From: Verrucomicrobiales bacterium
GTDB taxonomy: Bacteria; Verrucomicrobiota; Verrucomicrobiia; Limisphaerales; CANJXF01
Length of the DNA: 64,000 nucleotides
Reading direction: 5' to 3'
Assembly (NCBI GenBank): GCA_947478865.1
Contig: CANJXF010000001.1
Span: 112,964-176,963, forward strand
Each line of letters begins with the position of its first letter. Positions within the stretch are counted from its first letter, which is position 1. Below the pieces are notes generated by a model. The model ran no database searches. It saw only the letters and a program-made list of their open reading frames with translations, and was not told the origin of the DNA. Shown one piece after another: positions 45,090-54,005 of this stretch. A program made the position numbers and the translations under genes.

Positions 45090-46679
45090 ATGTTGAACGT
45101 TGCTCCAGCGTCGGTAAAAGTTTCCTTTCGAAATAGGGCATCGACTTGGGTGCGCAATCAGCGAAGTTCGACAAGGCTTGGGTTTATTTTGCAGATTTTC
45201 TGCCGTATTCTTCTTTCGCTGTTCTCGTTGCTTTGGACACCCCTGCTCCTGAACAGCATGGGACGAAATCTGAATGGATTATTTTTAAGTTTTCAATCCG
45301 TGGCATCGCTGGGTGGATTGGGGGATTTAGGTGTGGGAGGGGTGGTGAATATCCAAACCAGCCGGCTTTTAGGCCGAGGCGATGAATCTCAGCTCCGCTC
45401 CTTTTTGGCATCGGCGCGAGCCCTCTTTTTGGTTCTTGGACTCTTGGCGATCTTTACACTCCTGCTGCTCTCGCCATGGCTTCCGGAATTATTGAAATTC
45501 ACACCCGTTCCTGGCTCCGGGTCACTCAGAATTCTGTTTGCGGCGGGAGCAGTCTCCGCAGGACTACTGATTTTCAACAGTTACATTTCCAATCTTAATT
45601 ACGGGTGCGGCAATCTGACGTTGTCCGTCGTTCCAACCTTTCTTCTGGTTCAACTGACCTTTCTGGGACATTGGCTTTTGGCCCGAGGAGGTTTTCCGCT
45701 TTGGGCGCAGTATCTTCCCTACATCCTGGCCAGTTTTTTTGGGATCCTACTAGGTTGGGCTTATGTTCGCTTTTCCCATCCAGCACTGGCGCATGCGTTT
45801 CCGATAACCTTCGATTTTAAAAATCTTCGCGCTTTGATGGGTAAAAGCTTCTGGCTTTATTTTTATTATATCTCCGCGGGGATTTACGCGACGACAGATC
45901 GACTCCTGATCAATGCGGGATTTGGTTCAGAACAGATTCCCTCTTACGTTTATAACTACAAACTCTGCGAACTGGCGCTGTTCGTAATCATGACTGCTAG
46001 CTTTGTCGCCATGCCGAAGATCACCCAATGGATGGCTTCGCCTGAAACCGCGGAGCGAGAACGATCTGTTCGAGAAATCGAACGTTTAAATAAATTCCAA
46101 ACGTTTATGGGGTGCGCCGCCGCCTTGGTTTATCTGGCCGTGAATGATGTTTTCATACGCTTTTGGCTGGGGTCGGAGTTTCAGGTTCCTGTTTTTTGGC
46201 AGGTGGCGTTTGCGGCTCAACTGAGCGTGAGCGCTGCCGGTTATGTTGGATTTGACTTAGCGGCCAGATGCAGCGACCGGGGCATTCGCATCGGCGGCAT
46301 CTCTGTCATCTCTGCTGTCATTCTCAATTTTGTCTTGTCTTACGTCGCCATGAAACGCGGTTCCATTCTTGGCATTGCCGTGGCAACAGTTTTTGCCCAG
46401 TCCTGCCTTGTTTTGGGTTTAGGCCGCTTCTCCTTCGGCGAACTCAAAATGTCGTGGTGGAAGCTTTCATTTAGAACCTGGTTGCTCGCCTTAGCGGCGG
46501 TGGCGCTTGGTTTCGGCTTAAAATCTTACCTTCCGCTCGACTCATTGCAAAATGGGTGCCTGCTGGTGATGATCTGCTTCGCTGCGCTTCTGATCATTGC
46601 TCGCGCTCTAAACATATCGTTAGCCGATGTTCGCCAAGAGTTGAACCTTGTCTGCGGGTTGCTGAAGAGCAAGACCTGA
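45090..46679 (+). CDS. Polysaccharide flippase (Wzx-like, MOP superfamily)
   Basis: 529-aa protein with about fourteen membrane helices that would move lipid-linked repeat units across the inner membrane. 'LLNSMGRNLNGLFLSFQSVASLGGLGDLGVGG' (two adjoining helices) and the mid-protein 'ATDRLLINAGFGSEQIPSYVYNYKL' are the MOP/Wzx patterns (cited as short pieces of a longer region). It follows the secreted protein by 21 bp and starts the transport and assembly part of the cluster. Confidence 0.85.
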   Translation: MLNVAPASVKVSFRNRASTWVRNQRSSTRLGFILQIFCRILLSLFSLLWTPLLLNSMGRNLNGLFLSFQSVASLGGLGDLGVGGVVNIQTSRLLGRGDESQLRSFLASARALFLVLGLLAIFTLLLLSPWLPELLKFTPVPGSGSLRILFAAGAVSAGLLIFNSYISNLNYGCGNLTLSVVPTFLLVQLTFLGHWLLARGGFPLWAQYLPYILASFFGILLGWAYVRFSHPALAHAFPITFDFKNLRALMGKSFWLYFYYISAGIYATTDRLLINAGFGSEQIPSYVYNYKLCELALFVIMTASFVAMPKITQWMASPETAERERSVREIERLNKFQTFMGCAAALVYLAVNDVFIRFWLGSEFQVPVFWQVAFAAQLSVSAAGYVGFDLAARCSDRGIRIGGISVISAVILNFVLSYVAMKRGSILGIAVATVFAQSCLVLGLGRFSFGELKMSWWKLSFRTWLLALAAVALGFGLKSYLPLDSLQNGCLLVMICFAALLIIARALNISLADVRQELNLVCGLLKSKT

Positions 46680-46700
46680 CGATCTGCGGGTGCCCGGCGA

Positions 46701-47432
46701 TTATTTCCGGGCGGGAACAAAGATGACATCCGATTGAAGGAGTCTGAGATCTTTTCGAGTCGGATGGAACAGATCGAGCATGACGTAGCCGGCTTCTCGA
46801 AAAAATCGGAGGTAATCTTCGAAATGGGGTTGGCCGACATAGGAAGGGGCAAGGATAACTTCCAAATAGATCAATCCGACTCGGCCTGTCTCAAGCATGG
46901 ATTTTGCACCACGTAATGCCTGAAGCTCGGCACCCTGGATATCGAGTTTCAGAATATCTATGTTTTTCACCCCGTGGCCGGCGCAGTAGGCGTCAATTGT
47001 CGTCGTCTTTACCTCAAGAGTCGAAACCGTCTCAAGAAGACCTTGGCCCCAATACTGGGCGCCGGCCGGATCTGTGCTGAGAATCGAGTTCGTTGCGCTG
47101 AAAACGTTGGCGTTGAGCGCGACGACCCCCTCTTGTTCACTGACTGCGACCTGATTCAGCTTCAAGGAGGAATCTCCTCCAAACCGCTGCTTCAACTTAT
47201 CGAATGTTTCTGGGAAAGGTTCGAAGGCATGAATCGTGCACGAAGGAAAAAGGTTTTTGTAAATGGCGGAAACGTCTCCAACGTTCGCGCCAATATCGAA
47301 AATCACCGGTCGTTCGGTTTTTACTAAATGAGCCTGGACCAAAAAAGGGTCGCGCAGTTTGTCGATTTTTTGAAACTGATACCCGAGAGGCTGAATCGTC
47401 TGGTTGATAATGCTCTTGAGAAGTTGGCGCAT
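46701..47432 (-). CDS. FkbM family methyltransferase
   Basis: 243-aa SAM-dependent O-methyltransferase that probably caps or decorates a sugar. 'VIFDIGANVGDVSAIY', 'TIHAFEPFPETFDKL' and 'NIDILKLDIQGAELQALRG' are FkbM hallmarks. It is transcribed against the flippase (21-bp convergent gap). Confidence 0.88.
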   Translation of the reverse strand: MRQLLKSIINQTIQPLGYQFQKIDKLRDPFLVQAHLVKTERPVIFDIGANVGDVSAIYKNLFPSCTIHAFEPFPETFDKLKQRFGGDSSLKLNQVAVSEQEGVVALNANVFSATNSILSTDPAGAQYWGQGLLETVSTLEVKTTTIDAYCAGHGVKNIDILKLDIQGAELQALRGAKSMLETGRVGLIYLEVILAPSYVGQPHFEDYLRFFREAGYVMLDLFHPTRKDLRLLQSDVIFVPARK

Positions 47433-47600
47433 AAATTAAGAGCCGGCGGATGGGATGGCTGCCTTGTCTAGCGTTTTCCTTTGGACATGGCCAATTCCAT
47501 CTTTGTTCCGGCTTATATGGTTGAAATTCATTGGGAAAATTGATCGGAGACTTGGAAACATCAGCTCGCTGTTTAGTCGGCCAAACTTGGTTTTTTTGTT

Positions 47601-48284
47601 TCAGAACTGGGCCGCCTGATCAGCTTGAAAAACAAATAGATTCCCTGGATTCCAGTCGCAAGCTGCCTGCAACTTGGAATTGGCCTCATTATTTTCATGA
47701 TAGCCATACATTCGGAACAAATCTACCCAATAGGACCGCGGCTGTTCATTGAAATGGCCTTCACCTCCCTGCCCGGGATGCGCTGCGGACACGACGATTG
47801 TCGCGGAATGATTCGTCAATGTTTTCATAAAATCATGCACGTAGTCCGGATGAATGTGTTCGGCGACCTCGAAACACCAGACAACATCGAATTGTTTATG
47901 AAGATTGAGCTCGGTATTTAAATCCCACTGCAGAATCGCGGAACGGTTTTTCGCTCGCGAGATGGCCAGCTCGGAACCTTCCACGCCTTGAGCCTGGATT
48001 CCTCGACTCAAGAAATAGTCGAGCGATCTTCCCGTTCCACAGCCGACATCCAAAATGGTTTTGGGGCGGAAGATGGAGATTACTTCGGTCAATAATGGCT
48101 CTGGAAAAAGTGAGCACATGAAAAGCTCCCCTTCTTCGAAGAAAATGGAGCTTTTAGAAAATTTCCGCCGAGCTGATTTGATGGCCTCGCGGGGATGCTT
48201 CAACGCGCGCAAAAAACGATAGACCCTCCCATTCCTGTTCAGGGATTTTGTGGACCATTGTTTTACGGAATCCAGCATACTCAT
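47601..48284 (-). CDS. Class I SAM-dependent methyltransferase
   Basis: 227 aa. Motif I 'ILDVGCGTGRSLDYF', followed by 'GVEGSELAISRA' and 'FDVVWCFEVAEHIHPDY' (Methyltransf_23/11 type). The wording 'AAHPGQGGEGHFNEQPRSYW' is typical of methyltransferases inside polysaccharide clusters. It lies 168 bp upstream of the FkbM gene in the same direction. Confidence 0.82.
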   Translation of the reverse strand: MSMLDSVKQWSTKSLNRNGRVYRFLRALKHPREAIKSARRKFSKSSIFFEEGELFMCSLFPEPLLTEVISIFRPKTILDVGCGTGRSLDYFLSRGIQAQGVEGSELAISRAKNRSAILQWDLNTELNLHKQFDVVWCFEVAEHIHPDYVHDFMKTLTNHSATIVVSAAHPGQGGEGHFNEQPRSYWVDLFRMYGYHENNEANSKLQAACDWNPGNLFVFQADQAAQF

Positions 48285-48586
48285 CTAAGCGGACCAGTTT
48301 TCATGGCGAATGAATCCTAAGAAGACGATTCTAACCAGAAAGTAAGTTGATGATGTTTCGATCACACTGAAACCGCCAAAAATAATTTCTGCGTAGAGTC
48401 GATTCATTATTGCGTTTTGCTCAGGCGATCACGACTAATTTTGTGCAAAGCCTTCGAAAGTCGAGTTATTTTTGCGCAGTTCTGTCTCTATAGTTTTCTT
48501 GAAACTCGCATTGAAATTCTCAGAACAGCCCCTAATTTGAGTGACGGTTTTGCTGCCAGCAGCCGTGATTGGTTTGAAATTCGTCC
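48285..48586. promoter_or_regulatory. 302-bp AT-rich divergent promoter region with one candidate promoter
   Basis: It separates the minus-strand methyltransferase from the plus-strand glycosyltransferase operon. One possible sigma70 site on the plus strand is TTATTT (48466-48471), a 17-bp spacer and TATAGT (48489-48494), about 95 bp before the ATG at 48587. The -35 match is weak. No ORF or other structure was found. Confidence 0.3.
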
Positions 48587-49759
48587 ATGCGCAATAGTCG
48601 GCCCGCTAAATTGGTTTGTCTGAGCAATGTCTTCGATCAGAACTATCATGAAGTTCGTGGAGAAGATGTTGATCGCTGCTTGAGCGCCCCGAAAAGACGC
48701 GACCTTTTCCAGTGCCTGGAAAAGGCGACCGGAAGACCTGTGTTGATTCTTTCTTCTCCACCCAGGGCGAAATCCAGGCGAAAAGGAAAATGGCTCGCCG
48801 CGACGGAAACCACCTTCGCCAATTATCCACAGTTGGTTTCCGAAAACTGGGATGTTCCTAAGCTTCGCGTTCCGCTTTCCTGGTTTTTCTATGTTCGGCA
48901 TGTTTTGAAGCATGTCCGCACGGGCGATCTGGTTCTTTTCGATAATTACGAATTTATCTACGTCCTTGCGGCGATTTTTTTGAGGTTCTTCCGCCGCGTG
49001 CGATTTGTTCTCGAGTACGAAGACGGCAAGCATTTAATCGACAAGGGCTTTGCGCGCTGGCTCAGCGGGGCTGCGGAGTTTTTGGGAAAGCGGCTCATTG
49101 CGGCTGCTTTGCTCACGCATCCATCGCTGGGTTCTCGCCTGCCAAAATCAGTCAAAACCGTCTTGGTCCCAGGGTTTGTTTCTGGCCTGGGTCAACCAAA
49201 ACCCTTTTCGCCCTCCGACCCAATCAATTTTCTCTATTCCGGCTCGTTGGACCGAACCCGGGGAGTCGACCTGTTGCTCGAAACGTTGCCTTTATTACCC
49301 GATTCAGGCTGGCACCTTCATATTTCCGGGAGAGGGGAATTGGAGAAGCAAATAATCGAAGCCGCTGGCCGCTGGCCGGAAAAAATTACTTTTCATGGTT
49401 CTCTTTCGAACGCAGCTTACGCGGAATTGCTAACCAAGTGTCATATAGGCCTTAATTGCCAAAGAGATTCTGACCCAATCTCCGGCGTCACCTTTCCCTC
49501 AAAAATTTTCAGCTATCTGTCCGCTGGCCTTTTGGTGGTTAGCAGCCGGGCGAGCAAAGTGCCAGAAATTTGCGGCGATGCCTGCCAGTATTACGATGCC
49601 GAAACGCCTGCCTCCCTGGCTCAAACCGTTACCCGGGTTCTGAAGACCTATTCAACTCTTGCACAATCTGGTTCCAGACAGGGAAGCGTTGAAAAATATA
49701 CGATGGGCGGCACCACCGAGAGGCTGCGAGAATGGCTGTCCGCCGCTTCCCTGGCATGA
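48587..49759 (+). CDS. GT4-like glycosyltransferase
   Basis: 390 aa, GT-B fold. The C-terminal half carries 'FLYSGSLDRTRGVDLLLE', 'WHLHISGRGELEKQI', 'ITFHGSLSNAAYAELL' and 'FPSKIFSYLSAGLLVVSS', the donor-binding region of retaining GT4 enzymes; the first half is divergent ('LVLFDNYEFIYVLAAI'). First of a run of coupled plus-strand genes: its stop overlaps the next start (ATGA at 49756). Confidence 0.85.
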   Translation: MRNSRPAKLVCLSNVFDQNYHEVRGEDVDRCLSAPKRRDLFQCLEKATGRPVLILSSPPRAKSRRKGKWLAATETTFANYPQLVSENWDVPKLRVPLSWFFYVRHVLKHVRTGDLVLFDNYEFIYVLAAIFLRFFRRVRFVLEYEDGKHLIDKGFARWLSGAAEFLGKRLIAAALLTHPSLGSRLPKSVKTVLVPGFVSGLGQPKPFSPSDPINFLYSGSLDRTRGVDLLLETLPLLPDSGWHLHISGRGELEKQIIEAAGRWPEKITFHGSLSNAAYAELLTKCHIGLNCQRDSDPISGVTFPSKIFSYLSAGLLVVSSRASKVPEICGDACQYYDAETPASLAQTVTRVLKTYSTLAQSGSRQGSVEKYTMGGTTERLREWLSAASLA

Positions 49760-50916
49760 GACCCTCGTCAAATCCCATTCAGGTTCTCGTGGCTACCGCC
49801 GGCTCGTGGTGGCTGCCGCATACCGCCTTGGCCTTTCACAAGCAAAACGCCTTGGCTGGACTCTGGGTTTCCAATAAAAACTCGTCAGGTCTTCCTGCGG
49901 AAAAGTTCAAGCGCTCCTGGCCGTTTCATCTGGCCATGAAGCCGTTTTACCATTTCACCCCGCAAATTGTTTCGGAACGCGCTTTCTACGCGCTATTCCC
50001 AATCTGGAAAAGCTGGCTATGCCGCCAAGAGCTTCCCAAATGCAACGTGATCCATGCCATGGTCGGTTTTGGCACTGAGCTTTTTGATCGGGCAGGAAGC
50101 GGGACGCTGAAAGTAGCCGATTGCCCCAACAGCCATCCCGTCAGTTATCACGGTTACTGGCAACGCGAATGCGACTTGTGGTGTCCCGGCGAAAAAGTCC
50201 CCATTCCCCAATGGTTTTTTGCTCGTATCAATCGGGAGCTGGAACGCGCGGATTTGATTCTGTGTCCGTCCAATTTCGTCCGTGACACGATGGTGTTGAA
50301 TGGAATTTCTGCTGAAAAATGTTTTGTTAATCCATTTGGCTCGGACACTTCAATTTTTCAACCCAGAAAAGCGCCCCCCCAAAAGCCTCGATTCATTTCC
50401 GTCGGAACCATCTGTTTGCGCAAAGGGCATCAATATTTATTCCGCGCGTTCGAACAGGTGAAAAAGGCTGTTCCTGAGGCTGAACTGATCTGCGTGGGCG
50501 ACTACAAGACTGATTTTCGGTTGGAGAAATCAAAGTGGGAAGGAACCTTCACCCATTATCCAAATTTGAATCATTCGGAATTAGCCAAATTGTTGGCGAC
50601 CTGTTCCGGATTTGTTCTGCCTTCCTTGGAAGAAGGTTTTGCACGGGTTTTGTCGGAAGCGATGGCGGCCGGTTTGCCGATCATTGCCAGCTATGAAAGC
50701 GGCGCGACAACGCTCGTCGACGATGGTGTGGAAGGATTCATTGTCCGGCCCAGGAATCCAACGCATATTGCTGAAGCAATGATCAAGTTAGCCCAGGATT
50801 CAGGACTAAATCAGAAAATGGGCGAGGCGGCCTACCAAAAGGGTGCCGTCAAAAACACGTGGCAAGATTATGGAGATCGATTGATTGAGAAATATCGCCA
50901 CCAGCTAAAAAAATAA
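49756..50916 (+). CDS. GT4 glycosyltransferase
   Basis: 386 aa from ATG 49756 (4-nt overlap with the previous stop); an in-frame ATG at 49732 is possible. The motif 'NPFGSDTSIFQP', 'ISVGTICLRKGHQYLFRAF' and the E-x7-E region 'PSLEEGFARVLSEAMAAGLPII' are classic GT4. 'FVRDTMVLNGIS' precedes. Adds one sugar of the repeat unit; donor unknown. Confidence 0.9.
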   Translation: MRPSSNPIQVLVATAGSWWLPHTALAFHKQNALAGLWVSNKNSSGLPAEKFKRSWPFHLAMKPFYHFTPQIVSERAFYALFPIWKSWLCRQELPKCNVIHAMVGFGTELFDRAGSGTLKVADCPNSHPVSYHGYWQRECDLWCPGEKVPIPQWFFARINRELERADLILCPSNFVRDTMVLNGISAEKCFVNPFGSDTSIFQPRKAPPQKPRFISVGTICLRKGHQYLFRAFEQVKKAVPEAELICVGDYKTDFRLEKSKWEGTFTHYPNLNHSELAKLLATCSGFVLPSLEEGFARVLSEAMAAGLPIIASYESGATTLVDDGVEGFIVRPRNPTHIAEAMIKLAQDSGLNQKMGEAAYQKGAVKNTWQDYGDRLIEKYRHQLKK

Positions 50917-50923
50917 ACCGGTT

Positions 50924-51736
50924 ATGTCCGCAATTTCATTCTTAAAAGGTTGGTTCAACGTTCAGCGGCAGAAGCGCGTCAAGAGAGCAATTTTGAAACA
51001 AATGGATTCCGCCGCTCTGGAAATCCAGCGTTCTGATTGGCGAGACAGCTTAAGTCATCCAACTGAATTCTATTTAAGATGTTTTGGTTTTTTTCACCTC
51101 CAATTGCCCATCAGCTTGAAGGAGCATCGCGCCTACTTTTCGCAATCCCGAAGGGGATTCGGCGAAGACGCGTTTCACGTTATGTGGTTTCTCCTTTTCC
51201 GCGAATTTCGGCCGCTTAATTTTTTAGAAATTGGAGTCTACCGAGGGCAAACCCTCAGCCTGGCTGCTATGCTCCAGCAACAGAACAGTTTAAAGCCAGC
51301 CGTGACCGGGATTTCACCTTTCGAATCCGCAGGCGATTCAGTCAGCCGTTATCGCCGAGACGTCGATTATTTCCAGGACACGCTTATAAATTTTCAGCAG
51401 TTCGACCTGCCTGCGCCAGAATTGCTCAAGGCCTATTCTACGGATGAACGTGCCGCGGACATGATTTCGTCGCAGCGTTGGGATTGCATCTACATCGACG
51501 GAAATCACGATTACGAAATCGTTCTGCAGGATTGGCAGAACTGTGCTCAGGCACTGGCCGATGGTGGAATTATCGTGCTGGATGATTCGGGCCTGACGAC
51601 CGAGTATCAGCCGCCGATTTTCTCGACCGAAGGGCATCCTGGGCCTTCGCGGATGGCCCAGGAAATTGATCGCTCCAAATTTCGTGAAATATTGCAAGTG
51701 GGGCACAACCGGGTTTTTCAAAAAATCGGATCATGA
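50924..51736 (+). CDS. Class I SAM methyltransferase (Methyltransf_24-like)
   Basis: 270 aa. 'NFLEIGVYRGQTLSLAAML' is motif I, and 'WDCIYIDGNHDYEIVLQDW' plus 'ADGGIIVLDDSG' are typical of the Methyltransf_24/CmcI-like group that modifies sugars and antibiotics. Coupled by ATGA to the next glycosyltransferase. Confidence 0.82.
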   Translation: MSAISFLKGWFNVQRQKRVKRAILKQMDSAALEIQRSDWRDSLSHPTEFYLRCFGFFHLQLPISLKEHRAYFSQSRRGFGEDAFHVMWFLLFREFRPLNFLEIGVYRGQTLSLAAMLQQQNSLKPAVTGISPFESAGDSVSRYRRDVDYFQDTLINFQQFDLPAPELLKAYSTDERAADMISSQRWDCIYIDGNHDYEIVLQDWQNCAQALADGGIIVLDDSGLTTEYQPPIFSTEGHPGPSRMAQEIDRSKFREILQVGHNRVFQKIGS

Positions 51737-52884
51737 CCAAGGTCGCCATTCTCACGACGGACAGCCGCGAGCATTATCGGGACTATCATAATCCGGCACC
51801 CTATTTCGGAATGGCTCCGGAAGCACTTCTGCAAGGGTTCGCGAAGCTTCCGGACATTGAAGTCCATGTCATCTCATGCTTGAGGAAGCCAGTTGAGTCG
51901 CCCGAGAAGCTTGCCCTCAATGTTTGGTATCATGGACTGCATGTCCCGAATCTAGGCTGGATGAAGACAGGATATCAGGGATGCATTCGCGCGGTTCAGA
52001 AAAAGTTGAAATCTGTCCAGCCAGACATTGTCCACGGGCAAGGAACCGAACGCGATTGCGTCCTTGGCGCAGTTTTTTCCGGTTTTCCTAACGTTGCGAC
52101 CATCCACGGCAACATGGCCGAGTTGGCACGGTTGTTCCATGCACGAATTGGGAGCTTTGGCTGGCTCGCGGCGCGATTGGAAAACTTTGCCTTGAAACGC
52201 ACTGCTGGAGTTTTTTGCAATTCTGCTTACACGGAACGCTTGGTTCAACCACGCGCAAAGCGAGTCTGGCGGGTCTCCAACCCCGTCCGGGAGGAATTTT
52301 TTGAAGCGCCAATCCAGATCGAGCCGGTCGGGAAATGCATTATTCTCAATGTGGGATTGATTTCTGAGCGAAAAAGGCAAGTTGAGCTACTCGACCTGGC
52401 AAGACATCTTCACGAGCGAGGATTGAACTTTGAATTGCATTTTATCGGGCACGCGAACGGGGGGCAATATACGCAAACTTTTTTGGATCGAATTAAAATT
52501 GCTGAGCAAAGGGGATACGCACGTTTTCTAGGCCCGAAAACGACGCCGGAACTTATCGACTTGTTCGATGGCGCGTCCGGCATGATCCATTTTCCCAGTG
52601 AAGAGGCATTTGGTTTGGTGGTACCAGAAGCCTTGGCCAGGAATTTAAAGTTTTTTGGGGCCAACGTTGGAGGAATCCAGGACATTGCGGCGGATATTCC
52701 GGGGGTCGAGCTTCTTGCGATGGAAGGTTGGCCGGATCTGACGGAGGCAGTTTCAGCCTGGATCAAAAGCGGGTTTCCCAAACCATCCGGTGGGGCTGAA
52801 ATCATGCGGAGGCGTTATCACCCCGAGGTCATCGCCCGGCGCCATTTAGAGATTTATCGCGAGGTTTTGAGCACCGTTTCATAA
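51733..52884 (+). CDS. GT4 glycosyltransferase
   Basis: 383 aa. 'DIVHGQGTERDCVLGAVFSG' and 'VATIHGNM' in the acceptor half; 'ILNVGLISERKRQVELLDLA', 'HFIGHANGG' and 'FPSEEAFGLVVPEALARNL' in the donor half. It ends in a 31-bp convergent overlap with the next gene. Confidence 0.88.
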   Translation: MTKVAILTTDSREHYRDYHNPAPYFGMAPEALLQGFAKLPDIEVHVISCLRKPVESPEKLALNVWYHGLHVPNLGWMKTGYQGCIRAVQKKLKSVQPDIVHGQGTERDCVLGAVFSGFPNVATIHGNMAELARLFHARIGSFGWLAARLENFALKRTAGVFCNSAYTERLVQPRAKRVWRVSNPVREEFFEAPIQIEPVGKCIILNVGLISERKRQVELLDLARHLHERGLNFELHFIGHANGGQYTQTFLDRIKIAEQRGYARFLGPKTTPELIDLFDGASGMIHFPSEEAFGLVVPEALARNLKFFGANVGGIQDIAADIPGVELLAMEGWPDLTEAVSAWIKSGFPKPSGGAEIMRRRYHPEVIARRHLEIYREVLSTVS

Positions 52885-53861
52885 ACCGCTTTCAACTGCT
52901 CGCCGATCTCAATCCACGTTTTTGGGCGCGGTGGCGCTTTCAGCAGAGGACAGCGGTCGTAGAATTCTCTTAGAAAACGAGCCGTGGTTCCGGGCGCCTT
53001 AACCGGACAATAAGAGACATTCTCCCCAAATGCGCTATGGGCCCAAGGCAGGTCGCTGAGCAGCAGGGGGCAACCACTTGCGGCTGCCTCAAGAGCAGAA
53101 AGACTCAGGCTTTCCATGGTGCTCAGTAAAACGAAGCCTCTTGCCTCCTGATAAATCCGGGCCAGCACCGAGCGGTCATAGATTGGGCCTTCATATTTCA
53201 AAATCTGGGGGTTCTCACGGGCCAACGAGATGAAACGTTGGGCGTAGGCGTCAGATTCCGAATACGGCTTTCCAATAATCCACAGCGGGGTTTTCGCAAG
53301 AACCGCTGCTTGGGCCAATTCCAGGATTCCTTTGCGCTCGGTAATGGTTGCACTGCAAACCAGCCATGGACCCCGTTTGACGCCATGACTTTGGAAAAAT
53401 GGCTGCTCGACCCCATTCGCAACGACGAAAATTTTTTCTCGAGGAGCTCCAAAGACTTGATTCATCAAATGCGCTTCCCATTCGGTGAGGGCGACGCATC
53501 CATCAGCGAGCCGATACGAATCCCAATTGAAGGACGAAGAAATGTAACGGGGAATAATCGTTGAAACCGTGCGCACGGCGAGTTTGTGCAATGCTTGTTT
53601 CCAGGCGGGCCTGGATCCTTGCCCGGTCAGCAGCTCGGCAATGATGACCTTCAATCCTTTGTTCTGGGCCATTTGGAGATGCGCTACCGGAATTCTGCCA
53701 AAATGGTGCAGCAAATCCCCGGTTTGCGATGCATCCCACCAGCGCAAATACTCCACCGTGACCCCCGCCATTTCGAGCGCGCTTTTGGTTTGTTCAATCT
53801 GAGTTTGCATTCCACCATGGGCGAACATGAATGGAAGATGGCAATTGAGTAAAACTTTCAT
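52854..53861 (-). CDS. GT4 glycosyltransferase (opposite strand)
   Basis: 335 aa, GT-B. N-terminal 'HGGMQTQIEQTKSALEMAG', then 'VVANGVEQPFF', 'CSATITERKGILELAQA' and 'LLSTMESLSLSALEAAASG'. It is the only minus-strand glycosyltransferase in the run and overlaps the neighbour's end by 31 bp, so expression may be controlled separately. Confidence 0.85.
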   Translation of the reverse strand: MKVLLNCHLPFMFAHGGMQTQIEQTKSALEMAGVTVEYLRWWDASQTGDLLHHFGRIPVAHLQMAQNKGLKVIIAELLTGQGSRPAWKQALHKLAVRTVSTIIPRYISSSFNWDSYRLADGCVALTEWEAHLMNQVFGAPREKIFVVANGVEQPFFQSHGVKRGPWLVCSATITERKGILELAQAAVLAKTPLWIIGKPYSESDAYAQRFISLARENPQILKYEGPIYDRSVLARIYQEARGFVLLSTMESLSLSALEAAASGCPLLLSDLPWAHSAFGENVSYCPVKAPGTTARFLREFYDRCPLLKAPPRPKTWIEIGEQLKAVYETVLKTSR

Positions 53862-53909
53862 AGATTCCGACGGGAAATCATCGGGAATGCTGGCTTAGAT
53901 TTTCACCCT

Positions 53910-53939
53910 TTGACAAGTTTCAATAAACAGGCATCGAAT
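53910..53939 (+). promoter_or_regulatory. Candidate sigma70 promoter for the wzy pair
   Basis: TTGACA (53910-53915), 18-bp spacer, TCGAAT (53934-53939), about 67 bp before the ATG at 54006. The -35 is perfect, the -10 is 4 of 6. It lies in the 144-bp gap divergent from the minus-strand GT4. Confidence 0.35.
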
Positions 53940-54005
53940 TGGAACCTGTTCTCCCGGAAAAAAATTTGTGCATTCTGAAGATTTTATCCTACCTTAACCG
54001 CCTGA